From the NCBI GenBank assembly GCA_032718475.1, contig JAUCBJ010004842.1:1-52601 (forward strand): a DNA stretch of 52,601 nt, written 5' to 3'. The DNA is from Nemertoderma westbladi. Taxonomy: Eukaryota > Xenacoelomorpha > Nemertodermatida > Nemertodermatidae. Within the stretch, counting starts at the first letter, position 1. Every line of letters begins with the position of its first letter. Of the stretch, positions 10,281 through 21,429 are shown piece after piece. The notes under the pieces are model-generated. The model was not told where the DNA came from. It searched no databases and worked only from the letters and a program-made list of their open reading frames with translations. Both the position numbers and the translations under genes were made by a program.

Positions 10281-11449
10281 TTAGATACAAGATTTCGGAG
10301 CCAAGTACAGCCAAGTATCACAAGAATATAAAACTGCTGCTAATACTGCACTATTGAAAACGGATCTTTTTAATATAAACGGCATATTAGTGTTAGAGGC
10401 GCAAAATATCCCAAACTTCCTAACATGTTTTTCCACTTCCTTCGCATGTAATTTAATTGCAGATTTAAGTTTTCCGTCTTGGGTAAAATGCGCTCCTAAG
10501 TAAACATAAGCATCTGCATTTTTTACTGTAATATAGCTATCACCTTTACTTATTACAAGATTAGCCCTATCGTCTCGAGTACCGTTAATTACCATAAATT
10601 TAGTTTTCAGTTCATTGATACTCATATTATGAGTTGTGCAAAAATTAATTAAAACCTCTAATTTTTCTAAACATTGACTCCTACTTTCTGCTAAAATAGC
10701 AGTGTCGTCCATGAATAGAAGTAGATTCAATGCTCCTAAGTATTCGTTATTACTGGTAAAAGCGTCAAACATAGCAACCATAGCATCTATATATACTGTA
10801 AACAAAAATAAACTACTCGGTGCCCCTTGGCGGACTCCTGTATTAAAATCGATTTCGGTTTTATTTAACTGTAACTTAGTAACTCTATAAAGAATCTTAA
10901 TAGCGTTTATCATATTTACACCACAACCTAAAATGACTAATTTAGAAATAAGCATGGCACGATCAACCCTAACGTATGCTTTGCTAAAGTCTACAAAAAT
11001 TATAAACAACTTCACTTTCTTGTACTTAACGTGATCTATAATTAGTCGTAGCGCTAAAATTTGTTCGAAGCATGAACGATGTTTCTGACCGCCTGCTTGT
11101 GCCCTATTGGGAGTTAACCAGCGTATCAACCTACTTGCTAAAATATAATCATATATTTTGCACAAAGAATCACTAACGGATATACCTCTAAATTAATGCA
11201 ATCGCTACTGTTGCCCCTTTTGAACAGAATGCTAAGCTTACTATAAATCCACTGACAAGGGATAGAACTTGACAAAAATATGGTATTAAATATTACTGCA
11301 AGGAACACAATAAAATTAATTGGTAAACTTTTTAACAAGCACGGTGCTATTCCGGTTGCACTTTTATTAGCTTTCAAATGATTTAAAGCGTCGTCCACTT
11401 CAATTGGAGATATAGGATCGTCTAATATTGGTATATATGGCGACGACAA
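10281..11449 (-). pseudogene. LINE ORF2, reverse transcriptase
   Basis: Two overlapping minus-strand frames (11449-11138 and 11165-10281) cover the palm domain. Visible motifs are LKANKSATG, the IIFVDFSKAYVRVDR block with the first catalytic aspartate, RQGAPSSLFLFTVYID, and LLFMDDTAIL in place of the usual YADD or FADD. Both catalytic aspartates are kept. The motif GGQKHRSCFEQILALR matches the known QxGF-like region. A frameshift near 11150 separates the fingers from the palm. Confidence 0.85.
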
Positions 11450-11506
11450 TGTGTTGATCTAGTCAACTGTGGAGGGACATGGTCGATTAAGCAAATTGGT
11501 GAAATG

Positions 11507-11845
11507 TTAATGAAACTCATTGTCTGTTGGCTTGTTCAATGTAATTTCGTGGTTCTGCGCTATCGCACCTTTCCAGTTTATCGCATTCCAAATAGATTTT
11601 GAATCGTTATCAGCAAGCAAATTCTCCCACTGTCTGTACTCTGAATGAGCAGTCGACACAGTTTTGGTTTCTGTCTTCGGATAAACAATAGAATCTTTCA
11701 TGGTTTCTTGCACCATTAAGTTTAATTTATGTAACATAGTGTCTGAGGTATCAGATTCGAGTTGAGCGGAGATTAAACCTAAATCTTTATTAGCCAACTT
11801 ATCTTTGAATTTTGTTTCATTTAAACGGAATTCGAATATTTCCAA
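11507..11845 (-). pseudogene. LINE ORF2, linker between endonuclease and reverse transcriptase
   Basis: The 112-residue minus-strand frame follows the endonuclease after a frameshift near 11840. It carries the ENLLADNDSKSIWNAINWKG motif, typical of the spacer in CR1-like ORF2 proteins. A stop separates it from the reverse transcriptase frame. Confidence 0.65.
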
Positions 11846-12612
11846 AACAATTGCCGGTCTGTGAAGACACCCTAAAAAAGGTAGAACCTAGGTCGAGAGA
11901 CCGCTTAATAAGAGAGTTCCAATCTCTACAGCATAAGCCCTTAACGTTTATTTCTAAAGGTGCGTGATCGGAAGGGAGCGTTAGATCTTGGTTAACTTGT
12001 AGATCGATAGCAATATCAGGAACGAATTTATTGATAGAAGTCATTAAGCAAAGATCTACCTGAGACACAAATTTATCTTTCCTTCGGAATGTAAAATCTT
12101 GATATAATGGAGGTACGGAGTTAATGATATCTATTTTACAATCCTGTGCTATATTTAATATCTCCCTACCATGGTGGTTAGCTTTCTGGTAAACGTGTCC
12201 ATTAAAATCCCCAAAAATCACAACCGTTTTACCTTCTGACATGCATAGTGACTGAAAAGTTCCCCACGCTGCGTCTGAGTAGTAGGGTGAATCCTTCGGC
12301 TCGATATAACCACTGCTGAAGACAACGTCAGGTTTAGAATGGAATTCCAGGGATACAAAGCCGATTTCATCTATATTCACAGTTTTAATGTCGTCGACTA
12401 AGTTAGTTTTTACAAGTAGCGCAATCCCGCCATGCCTTTTGCTTAGCTCTTGTTTCCTAAAAACTGTAAACCCCGGTACCGACAATACTGCCTGAGTCTT
12501 GGTCTCATATAACCAAACAATATCGAACTGACTTACGTAATTAAAAATCCTTTCGTTTTTTAACTTATCGCGTAACTTAGCAATATTCCATGATAAAATC
12601 GTTAGTTCATGT
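11817..12612 (-). pseudogene. LINE ORF2, apurinic endonuclease domain
   Basis: The frame is open upstream to about 12612 without an ATG; the domain starts at ILSWNIAKLR. Motifs seen are YETKT (metal-binding glutamate), RHGGIALLVK, VIFGDFNGH, FVSQVDLCLM and PSDHAPLEI (the SDH box). This enzyme nicks target DNA to prime reverse transcription. The frame breaks at 11817-11845. Confidence 0.85.
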
Positions 12613-12632
12613 TTACCTCTGCCGCCGTCTCA

Positions 12633-13442
12633 TCATCTCAAATAATTCGGTTGGTATCGATCAATTATTGTACCGTCTCGAAACAATATTCCCGCTTTAT
12701 AGTCATACATGACACTCCTTCCTGCATTTTCTGGCTTGTTCCTCTCTAATTCTTCAACGTTCCGCAGTCTCGCATGTTCTCTACAAACGGCCGGATGTAT
12801 GTCCTTCTTTATATATACTTTCCGGTAACCTGAATCCTCGTTCATCTCCTTAAGCTTCTTAGCTTTATCTAGAATCGTATTCCTTGCTGTAGTCGTCTTG
12901 CATTTCTCCAGAATTGGTCTACCTCGTGTCGATGTGCTAATCACACTATTGGGAGGCCTACCACCCATTGTGTCGATTTCTTTTCTACCGAGACGCGTGA
13001 TGCTGTTTATTTCCTGCGCCATTGCAGGAATTCCTATCTCTGTTAGAATTGAGGTAAGTTTACTCTCGTCGCTATCGCCAACCTCATCCGGAGTTTCGCT
13101 TAACCCGGTAATCACTACATTGCACGACCGTCGTTCCACATCCATACTTTCAAGGAAGACTTGCTGGTTTCGAATTACCTTGTGGCAACATCCTAGTTCT
13201 TGTTTAACTCCGCCTATCTCCCGTTCGAACTTCTCATTAAAGTACATTTTTAGGTTATTGATCTCTTGAAGCACCTATCCTATTCCATTGGAGCCATTAC
13301 TTGCGGAAATAGTACCGGTAGTTGTACCATTGTCATCGTTATCGATAAGTTGTTGGAGAACGGTTTTCAGTTCATCTTTCTTCAGGTTATTCACTATCAA
13401 CTTGTTTTCTCTTAACTCCGCTAGAGTAGTTGGCAGCGCCAT
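12633..13442 (-). pseudogene. LINE ORF1 protein
   Basis: The natural start is ATG 13442. The frame is broken by a TAG at 13275-13277 and then open to 12633. The downstream part has a charged, probably coiled N-terminus (KMYFNEKFEREI), then CNVVITGLSE, LGRKEID, RPILEKC and YIKKDIHPAV, the arrangement of ORF1 RNA-binding proteins of CR1/L2-like LINEs. It would bind LINE RNA as a nucleoprotein in the cytoplasm. It is followed within about 20 bases by ORF2. Confidence 0.75.
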
Positions 13443-13540
13443 CAAACTGATAATTCAGTAACCGCAGTAACTGGTAACTGGTAACTGCAGTAGGCCTACT
13501 CCTACTACTGTACTAACTACTGCTGTACTGTAGTACTGCT

Positions 13541-13884
13541 GTCACGGTACTTTGTTTTATTTCCGTGGCTCGGTTCGCTACGAACGTGGTGTGTCGCCGT
13601 GATGGTGAGTGGAGGTAGTAAAGCACGATACTCGAATCAACCCAGAAATGCTGCGATTCAATGGGGATTCTTAGGTTCCGCATGATCATGCGGTTTTGCC
13701 TCATGGCCCAGACTGCGGCCTGCAGCTCGAGTCTCGGGATTGTTGCCACAAATTCTCCGGATACCGTCTTGGCTTTGGAGAATAAGAAACTCGTATCACC
13801 GTTTCCATCCTGACTTAATCTTCTTAGAAATGTAACCACGCCGATTCTGGTATTCGATGCATCCGAGAAAGTATGGAGCTGGAA
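13541..13884 (-). pseudogene. Element B pol: RNase H, upstream part
   Basis: The minus-strand frame shows FSDASNTRIGVVTFLRR, LFSKAKTV, IPRLELQAAV and FWVDSSIVLYYL, the RNase H order of BEL/Pao elements with catalytic acidic residues present. It stops in mid-domain at 13541 where the LINE begins, and resumes at 9190. The residues that normally separate it from the YVDD reverse transcriptase palm (thumb and connection) are missing, and the junction near 13880 is also a frameshift. Confidence 0.82.
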
Positions 13885-15247
13885 TATATCTTTTTACGCT
13901 CTTTACGGATAAACATCCCATCTTTGTCATTGGTTTGGGCAGGGGGTTATGTTTGAAGATGAACTGATCCAGTTCTATGTCCCATTCGATACCGAGTACG
14001 CGGTAATCTACACCCTCGGAATACATTTTGTTGTCGTCTAACCTAATTTCTTCCAGGAACCTTTCCATAAGTTCCTTATCGTGGGATCTAAACTTCACAA
14101 GAGGGAAACCTCCTCTCCTTAAACATTCCACCATTCCCATAGCCAGCTGATATGCCTCGTCGACATTCTCGGCACCAGCGCATCCGTCGTCTACGTAGAA
14201 ACATCTTCGGATGGTCTCTATGACTGTCGGAGGGAACTCATCTTCACACATAGTCGCTGTTTTCTTCAACATGTTGCTACATGCAACCGGCGAGTCCTTA
14301 GCGCCGAAGATTCTGAAAATCATGCGCATTATGTCCACATCTTCCAAGGTGAGTTGGTTTATTTCTTGTGGAGTCAATGTCTTATCTGTCCACAATATAC
14401 GTAGGCAATCTGATTCTCTTGGTAGCGTTCGGACCTGGTGGAACATCGCTTTGATGTCACATGTAAAGGCTATTTTGTTTTCTCGGAACCTGATCAATAT
14501 GCCGATCAGTGTACTGTAGATGTTGGGCCCAGTGTACAGTTGGCTATTTAAGGATTCGCCCTGGTACATAGCCGCAGCATCATTTACTACCCGGATTTTG
14601 CTGCCCTTCCGGGCTTCCACCACATAGTGGGTTGGGAGATAATACGTCCGTCTAGTCCCCTCCAGTTCGTTTGGGGGTACCATTTCGGCTAATCCATCTT
14701 CCAAATAACCTTTAATGACATTATTATATTTTTCTTTTATCTCAGGTAGCTCGTTTAACCGGCGTAAGATACCTTTGAGCCTCCTTAGGGCCATGCTGGC
14801 ATTATTCGCCATTGGTCTGTCTGGGTCCTTCCAAAGCATGGGTGAGCACCAATGTCCGTCTTTGAATGTTGCCTGGTCGAGAACATCCATACAGTATTGG
14901 TCTTCTTCTGATGGGTTCTCGTCCTTCTCAGCGAATTCTTGCGTCTCCAAGTTAAAATATTTTGTCATTTCTCGTTGGGTTTTTTCGGTTTCCAAGAACA
15001 CATCCTCGTCTAGGTCGGTAGCTGAACAGTAACCCACAGATGTTGCGTTCTCTTTGATCTGGCATTTCGGAACATATGTATATGTGTCGGTAGTTTCTTC
15101 CTTGATGCCACATAGTGTCCATCCCATGATGGTGCGCTCTGCATAGAAACCGTCATCTGGCTTTACAGATCGGGCGATGTCTCCGGTCGGTATATGTAGT
15201 TCCAGTGTATCGAGACCGATTAATAGCGTAACTCTGTTCACGTCCAA
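13796..15247 (-). pseudogene. Element B pol: reverse transcriptase
   Basis: The open frame of 483 residues starts directly after a TGA at 15251-15253 in the same frame as the protease, so it was part of one polyprotein. It contains the protease-linked segment (LLIGLDTLELH, IMGWTLCG), then RT motifs YLPTHYVV, VVNDAAAMYQGESLN, FTCDIKAMFHQV, KDSPVACSNM and FYVDDGCAG (YVDD active site). It ends abnormally. After PKPMTKMGCLSVKSV a deletion of several hundred bases jumps directly to the RNase H FSDAS motif in another frame. Confidence 0.88.
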
Positions 15248-15250
15248 TGG

Positions 15251-16369
15251 TCAGCATCGTAGATCCATATCTTCCTGATCTAACTGTATGAGGAGTGCGT
15301 ATTCGGATGATTGTCGGAATCGCACTATGAGATTGGTATGTACCAGAGCATTTTTAATCGTTAGTTTGACCTCTTTGTAACCTTTCATAACTCCTTCCAT
15401 CCTGAGTTGTACCTCCCCGGACTCCACTTCTTTATGGTCCGTTATAGTCTGTATGGGTCGCTTGCAAGGTTCATAGCCTAGGCCTAGTTGTTTGAGGAAA
15501 TCCCTATCTATGATAGTTCCGTCCGACCCGTTGTCCAGGAACGCGAGTGTGGTTAGAGATTTTCCGACCCCTTGGATTCTTACCGGGATCACTTTGGTGA
15601 AGACCATATAGCGGCGGTTTATTAAGTTGACCGTAGCTGATATGCTGGTCACATGTGATATGTCAGCAGTGGTCTTGAACGGATTGGTTTCTCTCCGCTG
15701 AATCGTCAGGATACCCTTGGAGACGTGGTTCGTTTCTCCTCTCCGTTTGGATTCGATACGGAACGGTAGGGTGGTTAAATCGAAGTTTGCAGGAATGTGG
15801 AGGAGTGTATGATGTCGTAGGTCGTTACAAACCACGCAGCATGACCTTTGGTCGCAATCCCGCATGTAGTGACCTGTTCCAAGACACCGGAAGCATCCTC
15901 GGTGTTTCATTATCACCTCAAAGCGTGGAACGAGTTCGGCGAACTGGAATTTTCTGCAGAATTCCACCTTGTGTTTCTCCCCGCAGAAGAGACATAGAAG
16001 GGAGGTTGTGGTGCCTTCCCTCTCGGGTGCCCAATTCGCTAGATAGCACGCCCATTCTTCAGTCGATGTCGGTTCCTCGTAGTCCTCATCGTCAGAATCC
16101 TCGGCCATGGTGATGGCCATCGTACTCACCGGAGGAGGGCGAAATTTCAGTTTCGGAGTGGGTGCCCTGCTTCCAGAGTTGTTCTCTATTCCGTCTAACT
16201 TGGAGAGACTTTGCTTGGAGAACATGGAGTCGTTCATGGCTTCGGAGATATCATCTAGGAATGCCGACATTTCGAGGAAACTAGGATCCCGATCCGGGTG
16301 TCTGCGTCTGAGATCAACACATTTATAAGCCCATTTGCTTTGCATCCATCGGGGGAATTTCCGGGCAAT
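15251..16369 (-). pseudogene. Element B gag zinc knuckles and protease
   Basis: The frame includes the gag C-terminus with two CCHC-like knuckles (CLFCGEKHKVEFC and CFRCLGTGHYMRDC) and a third CxxC...H pair. The aspartic protease follows with LAFLDNGSDGTIIDRDF. The active-site triad reads D-N-G where D-S-G or D-T-G is usual, which may be inactivating or a family variant. A TGA at about 16370 separates it from upstream gag and a TGA at 15251-15253 from the reverse transcriptase. Both look like decay, because the flanking frames agree. Confidence 0.8.
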
Positions 16370-18117
16370 CTGTCAGAGGTTTAGGTTGTTGTTTACTTGT
16401 TCCTCCTTGTTCAATGGTTTTAAAGTATAGTAAGCGTCTTTCATTGAGTCCGAAAACTCTTGGATATTCTGTGGGTCCCCTAGGGATCCAGCGTCCTGTA
16501 TCAGTTTTTCAAGCGTCTTATTGATTATAGTTCCGATGTTACCATATCTCTTATCAAAGAGAGTTTTCCACGCATCGTGGTACGCTTCGTGAGATCCTCC
16601 TTCGAAACATTTAACAATGTGGCGTGGTTTGTCACCTAGGTACTGAGATAAATATACCAGTTTTTGTGGGTCGGTTATATCTGTTGATCCGATCTGAGCG
16701 AAGAACCATTTTTTAAATCCAAGGTAATCGACGGGGTCTCCCTCGAAGGTGTGATCTCCATCTTGGGCATAGCCAGGCGGTTCTCCAAGGCTCGGATGAT
16801 GCCGACGTCGTCCGAACTGTAATAACTAGGAGGATTGTAATTACTAACACTCTCTCCCATACATGATGGATCGATAAGAGGTGGAGTTTTAATAATGACT
16901 CAGTTACAGATTTTCAGAGTGGACGTGAATGGATTATTGGATCGAGGTGTGGTGTCCCGTTCCGAGTCCCTTTCAGGCTCATACTGGGGAACGCTCGGTG
17001 CTGTAGGGTTGGGAGGGAAATTGGGTTCATTGTTCTTAAGCGTAACCAGTGGGGGATGGAATGCCGGTGCTTGTGCCGATAACGTGGACCGTATAATTGG
17101 TGGGAACTCGGGTTTCGAAGGTTTCGCAGCTGGTGGCGTAAATGACTTTTCCAATTCTGGGACCGGAATTGGTTCATAGTCCTGTTCTATACCCCTTTCC
17201 CAGTCCTCGTACAGTTGAAGGTCCCGTTCTATGAGCGCGGCTTCGTAGTCTGCGAGTTCAGCAATATCCGCATTCTTTTTGTGAATAAGAATCGCTTGGG
17301 CCTCAGCATTTCGTTTACGTATTTCGGCCTCTTGTTTACATATCTCAGCCTGTTGTTCGACCTCTACTTTACGCATTTCGGCCTCTTGTTTACTTTGTTC
17401 CTCCTGTTTATGTCTTTCGGCCTCTTGTTTACGTATCTCAGCCTGTATTTCGGCCTCCTGTTTATGTCTTTCCTCCGCCAGTACGTCCTGTTCGATCTGC
17501 AGTTGAACGTATTCGTCTTCCATTTGAGCTTTAAGGACCAATGCTCTCTGTTCTCGTAGCTGATCTCGGAGTGGCTGACCCCCTTGGGAGCTGCGCGCTG
17601 AACCGGATATCTCGCTCCTGGCGCTGGAGTGCAGGTGCCTCGAGGACCCGGTTCTCTTTCTCGGAACCAATGTCCTGGTACCTGAGGTCCGTACAGATTC
17701 TGTGTCCGCCCTTTCAGTTCTTTTGTAGTACTGTTCTTCGTAACCTCTCACGAGGCTGAGGGTCCTCCGATGTTGCTTGCAGAACTCTTCCAAATGTGCG
17801 ATGTGTTCCTCCATTCTGGGGTAGTTTTCCAGATCGGTTGCGGGTATGAGTTCCTGATATGCTTGTATCATCCGTTCATATCGTTGTAGGATACTTTGGA
17901 TTTTTTGTAATTGAGTCTTGTAATATGGTTGTAATATGTCGCTGAGGGGGGTCTCGACTCCCTTTAGTTGTTTCTCGATGCGGTGATAGGCTCGAGTCAC
18001 TCCGCCTTTGAGAGCACCTAGTCGACGGGCCATGTTCTTTACGTTTGGGACCTCGTCGGTTTCTAAGTCCATGTGGGGCTCCATTCCATCGGTGTCGTAG
18101 ACGTTATCCTCTATCAT
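16370..18117 (-). pseudogene. Element B gag
   Basis: It starts at ATG 18117 (MIEDNVYDTDG). The first 405 residues are open, with a helical N-terminal part followed by a long glutamate/lysine-rich coiled coil (repeated QEAEIRKQEAERHKQ-like heptads). A TAA lies near 16900. A second frame gives the capsid-like part up to about 16745, where a one-base shift moves the reading from MPKMEITP to FEGDPVDYLGFKKWFF. After that gag continues to the TGA near 16370. The particle-forming role is known for the family; this copy cannot make full-length gag. The tip near 16960-16983 shares a 21-base exact match with the LTR repeats (see findings). Confidence 0.8.
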
Positions 18118-18510
18118 TCTAGCGCCTCGTTTATCACTAGATATGCGATATCATAGAACAGTTCGTCGTAGGTTTCATATTCAGCCTGAACTACCTGAAC
18201 GGTAGTCCTAAATCGTCCCACGTTCGTACCCTGTACTTCGTCGTCAATGTGCCAGATTCATGGCTCAACTTGGATTATATCAATAGGTGTGATCGATACT
18301 TCCATTCCCTGTTAACGACTCTCTGTTAATGATCTGCGGACTACAAGTTTTAGATTGAGTTTGTAAGTTGATTAAACCATGGCTTTGTCTTAAATCAAAT
18401 ACCAGAGTGTCCTCGTAGTGGGTGCTGGTTAAGCACGGAGAGAGTTTGAAGAATACTGTAGAATTCCCAACTTCCACCAGTTGAAGTTGGCCGCGTATTA
18501 TTCTCAATTT
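18118..18510 (-). other. Element B 5' leader between LTR and gag
   Basis: This non-coding stretch lies between the LTR end (18511) and the gag start. On the minus strand TGGCACATTGACGACG (near 18260) resembles the primer-binding-site region of BEL/Pao elements, but it lies about 250 bases from the LTR edge, so the primer site is not settled. Confidence 0.4.
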
Positions 18511-20127
18511 TGTTGCCGTTATTCCCAACACCATGGGGAAAACACCGATGCTGGTGGCCGAATTTTCAGACCGCTGGATTCCGGCCAGTCACCGGATATT
18601 GGAAGTGGAGAAGGAGTCTTTATCTGAGATGCAAGATTGCAGTAGGAAAAAAGTCGCATTGGTTGGATATAATCTTTTAATGTAACTTTTGAACCTTGAT
18701 CAATACTGAACCTTAATTGAGAATAATTTGGGCTTCCCCACACCAATATACCAAACATTCACAATAATACACAAACATATAAATTCCTACAGTACATTAT
18801 TTAATTACCCACTGTTCGCTTTTAGATTTTAACCTAACTAATGATCCCCATTTTCCCTCGGTCCTAGTCCCGGTACCGTAGTGTCGGTGTCGGTCGACCC
18901 TGTTGCATGTCTGTCCCACCCTTCCCGAACCCCGAAGGGATCGGTCATCAGGAAAGCGGTACGGCTTGGCTAAGGGTCGGTCAGGTCAGTAGACCCTGTT
19001 GTGTGTCCGTCCCACCCTTCCGGAACCCCAAAGGGATCGGTCATCAGGAAAGCAGTATGGCTTGTCTAGGGGTCTGTCGGTTCATCGCAGGGTCCCAACC
19101 ACCTAAGCTGTCCGAATCCTTTTCAGGCTCGTAGTCGCTTCGGTAGCCGAGAAGCTGCTCCGAATAGTCGGTAGGCCAGTAGAGTCGGGTCCTTTGTCTT
19201 TCGACCCTGTTGCGTGTCCGTCCCACCCTTCCCGAACCCCGAAGGGATCGGTCATCAGGAAAGCGGTACGGCTTGGCTAGGGGTCTGTCGGTTCATCGCA
19301 GGGTCCCAACCACCTAAGCTTTCCGAATCCTTTTCAGGCTCGTAGTCACTTCGGTAGCCAAGAAGCTGTTCCGAATAGTCGATAGGCCAGTAGAGTCCGG
19401 TCCTTTGTCTTTCGACCCTGTTGCGTGTCCGTCCCACCCTTCCCGAACCCCAAAGGGATCGGTCATCAGGAAAGCAGTATGGCTTGGCTAGGAGTCTGTC
19501 AGCCCATTGTGAGTCCCAACTGTCGGAGCTTTCCGAGTCCCTTTCAGGCTCGTAGTAACGCCTGTTGTGGAATCCACTCCAGGAAGTCAGTCCTCGTCGA
19601 ACCCTTCCTTCGTCCAGTCGGTCGATCCGTCGCAAGTCCCCGGTGCAGTCAGCAAGCTTTCCGAGTCCCTTTCAGGCACGTAATAACTGCCGGTGACCAG
19701 GGACCGCTAAGGATCTGTCAGTTCCCGTCGCAAATCCCTGATGCAATCAGCAGGATTTCCGAATCCTTTTCAGGCTCGTAATAACTGCTGTTGGCCAGGA
19801 ACCGCTAAGGGCAGTCCTTGTCCCTAGGCCTAACGGGTTACCAAAACTATCTCTACAGGCAGTAGGAGGTTGGCTAGGCCTAATTAGTATCAGGTAAACC
19901 TGAGTACTGCTTGATTTTACCTCCCACCCATGGCCCTTAAATATCTGATATGAGTCCCGTGCCCCGTAAGTCGCCCCAATATTTGCCCGTGAATCGCCCC
20001 CAGTCCATTAAATATACCCAAATTCCATGTTCCCGCACCCAGTACTGATATTGGAATATTCATTATAAATGAATCCGAAAAATATTTAACTCGCGTTATG
20101 AAAAGTTGAAATACCGCGCCGCAAACA
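18511..20127 (-). repeat. Element B, 5' LTR (complete)
   Basis: The LTR runs from TGTTGC (18511) to CA (20127), 1617 bp, an unusually long LTR. The part 18511-19474 matches the other LTR. The outer 650 bp include more divergent repeats of the TTCCGAGTCCCTTTCAGGCTCGTA block (19531, 19657 and about 19758). The outer edge abuts the GGAAC target duplication at 20128-20132. Confidence 0.85.
18898..19626. repeat. LTR tandem repeat, spacing 96 + 211 + 211 bp (second copy)
   Basis: CCCTGTTG-type starts lie at 18898, 18994, 19205 and 19416, the same spacing as in the low-coordinate LTR. Only scattered base changes separate matching units across the two LTRs, so the array was already present at integration and reverse transcription copied it whole. 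Confidence 0.9.
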
Positions 20128-20132
20128 GGAAC

Positions 20133-21071
20133 TTCCCCGGACCCGGACTCCCATTTAACTTCTCTGAAGCTGCCTGGGAAGACTTACATCAAATGGGCGT
20201 TAAAGACACCAGAGATCCCGCTGTATGGAAGAGGTCAGCAGCCGGATATGACGAGGGATTCTTCAACTCCTTGGGACGAATAGAAGCACAGTTATTCCAA
20301 CGACAACTGGAACCTCAAGAGCAGGGAGAACTGCTATATCAAGTGAGAGAACGGATATTGAGGATCAGATTAATCCTTTCAGCCTTTCAAGAACCCTCAA
20401 AGAGAAATCAAGATACATTACTACAGGTGGCAGTAAAGACTTGGTTCCAACGAGTGAGTGTTAAAGTCCAGGGAACAACCTAATGGAAGACTCAGTTATC
20501 GGAACAACTAGCCTACGAAGAATCAACAGATGCCATCTTCTTCCACGGGGAAAGCGAGGCGGTATCTGGAAAACCTCCGAAGAAGGATGTTATTGACATC
20601 TATCTGTCGGATTATCAACGATTTATATGTGACAAAGAGCTAAGGAGACATCTAGCCGGACTTCACCCCAATAGTGAAGCAGCCAAATTCATTTTGGATT
20701 CCATAGATGCAGAGATGTTAGCGGCAGAGCAGGCTAAATTGGATAAAACCATTCTCATCGAGATGGACATAGAGGAACAATTAAAGAAAGGATTAATAGA
20801 AGACAGGAAAAGAGCTGCAACCGCTGAGGCCGAATTAAAAGCTGAGGCAGCGAAAGTTAATCGAAAGGCAGCAGTGGCAGCGGCGGAAGTTGATAGAAAG
20901 GCAGCAGTGGCTGTGGCGACGGCCGCGGCTGCAGAAGTAGAACGTAAAGCTGCCACAGTAGAAGCTGAAAGGAGAGCAGAAGAAGCAAAGGTACAGATGA
21001 AGGTATTACTACTGATTCCGAGCATAGAGGTAACAAATCCCATTCAAACGAATGTAGAAGAGCGCCCATAG
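20133..21071 (+). pseudogene. Element A gag, middle part (coiled coil)
   Basis: It continues the frame that stops at 4602. A TAA at 20481-20483 interrupts it, after which the same frame runs to 21071. The first part is globular-looking (FSEAAWEDLHQMGV). The second has a strong alanine/glutamate/lysine coiled coil (repeats of AAVAAAEVDRKAA type at about 20815-21000). It matches in style the gag of element B but is not closely related in sequence. It has no start of its own, because the true start lies 16 kb upstream beyond the insertion. Confidence 0.75.
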
Positions 21072-21090
21072 GAAATAAGTTGTCCAACTT

Positions 21091-21091
<1 letters not shown>

Positions 21092-21122
<31 letters not shown>
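21092..21122. repeat. Poly-C tract, 31 bases
   Basis: An uninterrupted run of C lies within element A gag, just after the coiled-coil frame ends. It is the longest homopolymer in the window. It may be a real expansion or an assembly-sensitive site. Confidence 0.9.
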
Positions 21123-21429
21123 ACCCGGTGAGAAGGGAATAAGCTAATGTAAACTTAAGAGATAGAGAGTCAATAACTCAGGCTGCAAGAGTAGAAAGGC
21201 TCTCTACTATAGTAGATGAGTCCAGAAATAATTAGGCCTGTTAACAAAGCTACTCCTTTGATAGAGACCCCTTTGCTCCCTGAACCCAACTCTGAATTCC
21301 CTTTACATAGTACCAATCTTCCCTTGTCCAGTAGACAAATGCCAGAATCAATCTGGGTGTCAATCTGGTATTGACACTGAGCAGAATCTAATAACAGAAC
21401 TGTCCCCTGTCGTCCCGATGTGCCATCCA

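Larger units (their letters stand above)
9191..13540 (-). mobile_element. CR1-like non-LTR retrotransposon (LINE) inserted in element B
   Basis: It carries two reading frames in the order of CR1/L2-type LINEs: an ORF1 with a coiled segment and the NVVITGL motif, then ORF2 with an apurinic endonuclease, reverse transcriptase and a C-terminal cysteine/histidine motif. Its 3' end (low coordinate) is a TA-dinucleotide tail at 9192-9208. Its 5' end (13.50-13.54 kb) is a degenerate GTACTGCAGTAGTA-like repeat. The RNase H coding of element B is continuous in frame on either side. No clear target duplication was recognised. ORF2 is broken by several frameshifts, so the copy is inactive. Confidence 0.85.
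4603..20127 (-). mobile_element. Element B: minus-strand BEL/Pao LTR retrotransposon, defective
   Basis: The element is bounded by TGTTGC at 4603 and CA at 20127 and flanked by GGAAC on both sides (4598-4602 and 20128-20132), a 5-bp target duplication as is usual for this class. Reading down the minus strand the order is LTR, leader, gag, zinc knuckles, protease, reverse transcriptase, RNase H (interrupted by a LINE) and integrase. This protease-RT-RNaseH-integrase order and the sequence motifs are those of BEL/Pao. The element is dead: it has stops in gag and pol, a deletion between RT and RNase H, and an incomplete low-coordinate LTR. It sits inside gag of element A, in the opposite orientation. 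Confidence 0.88.
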
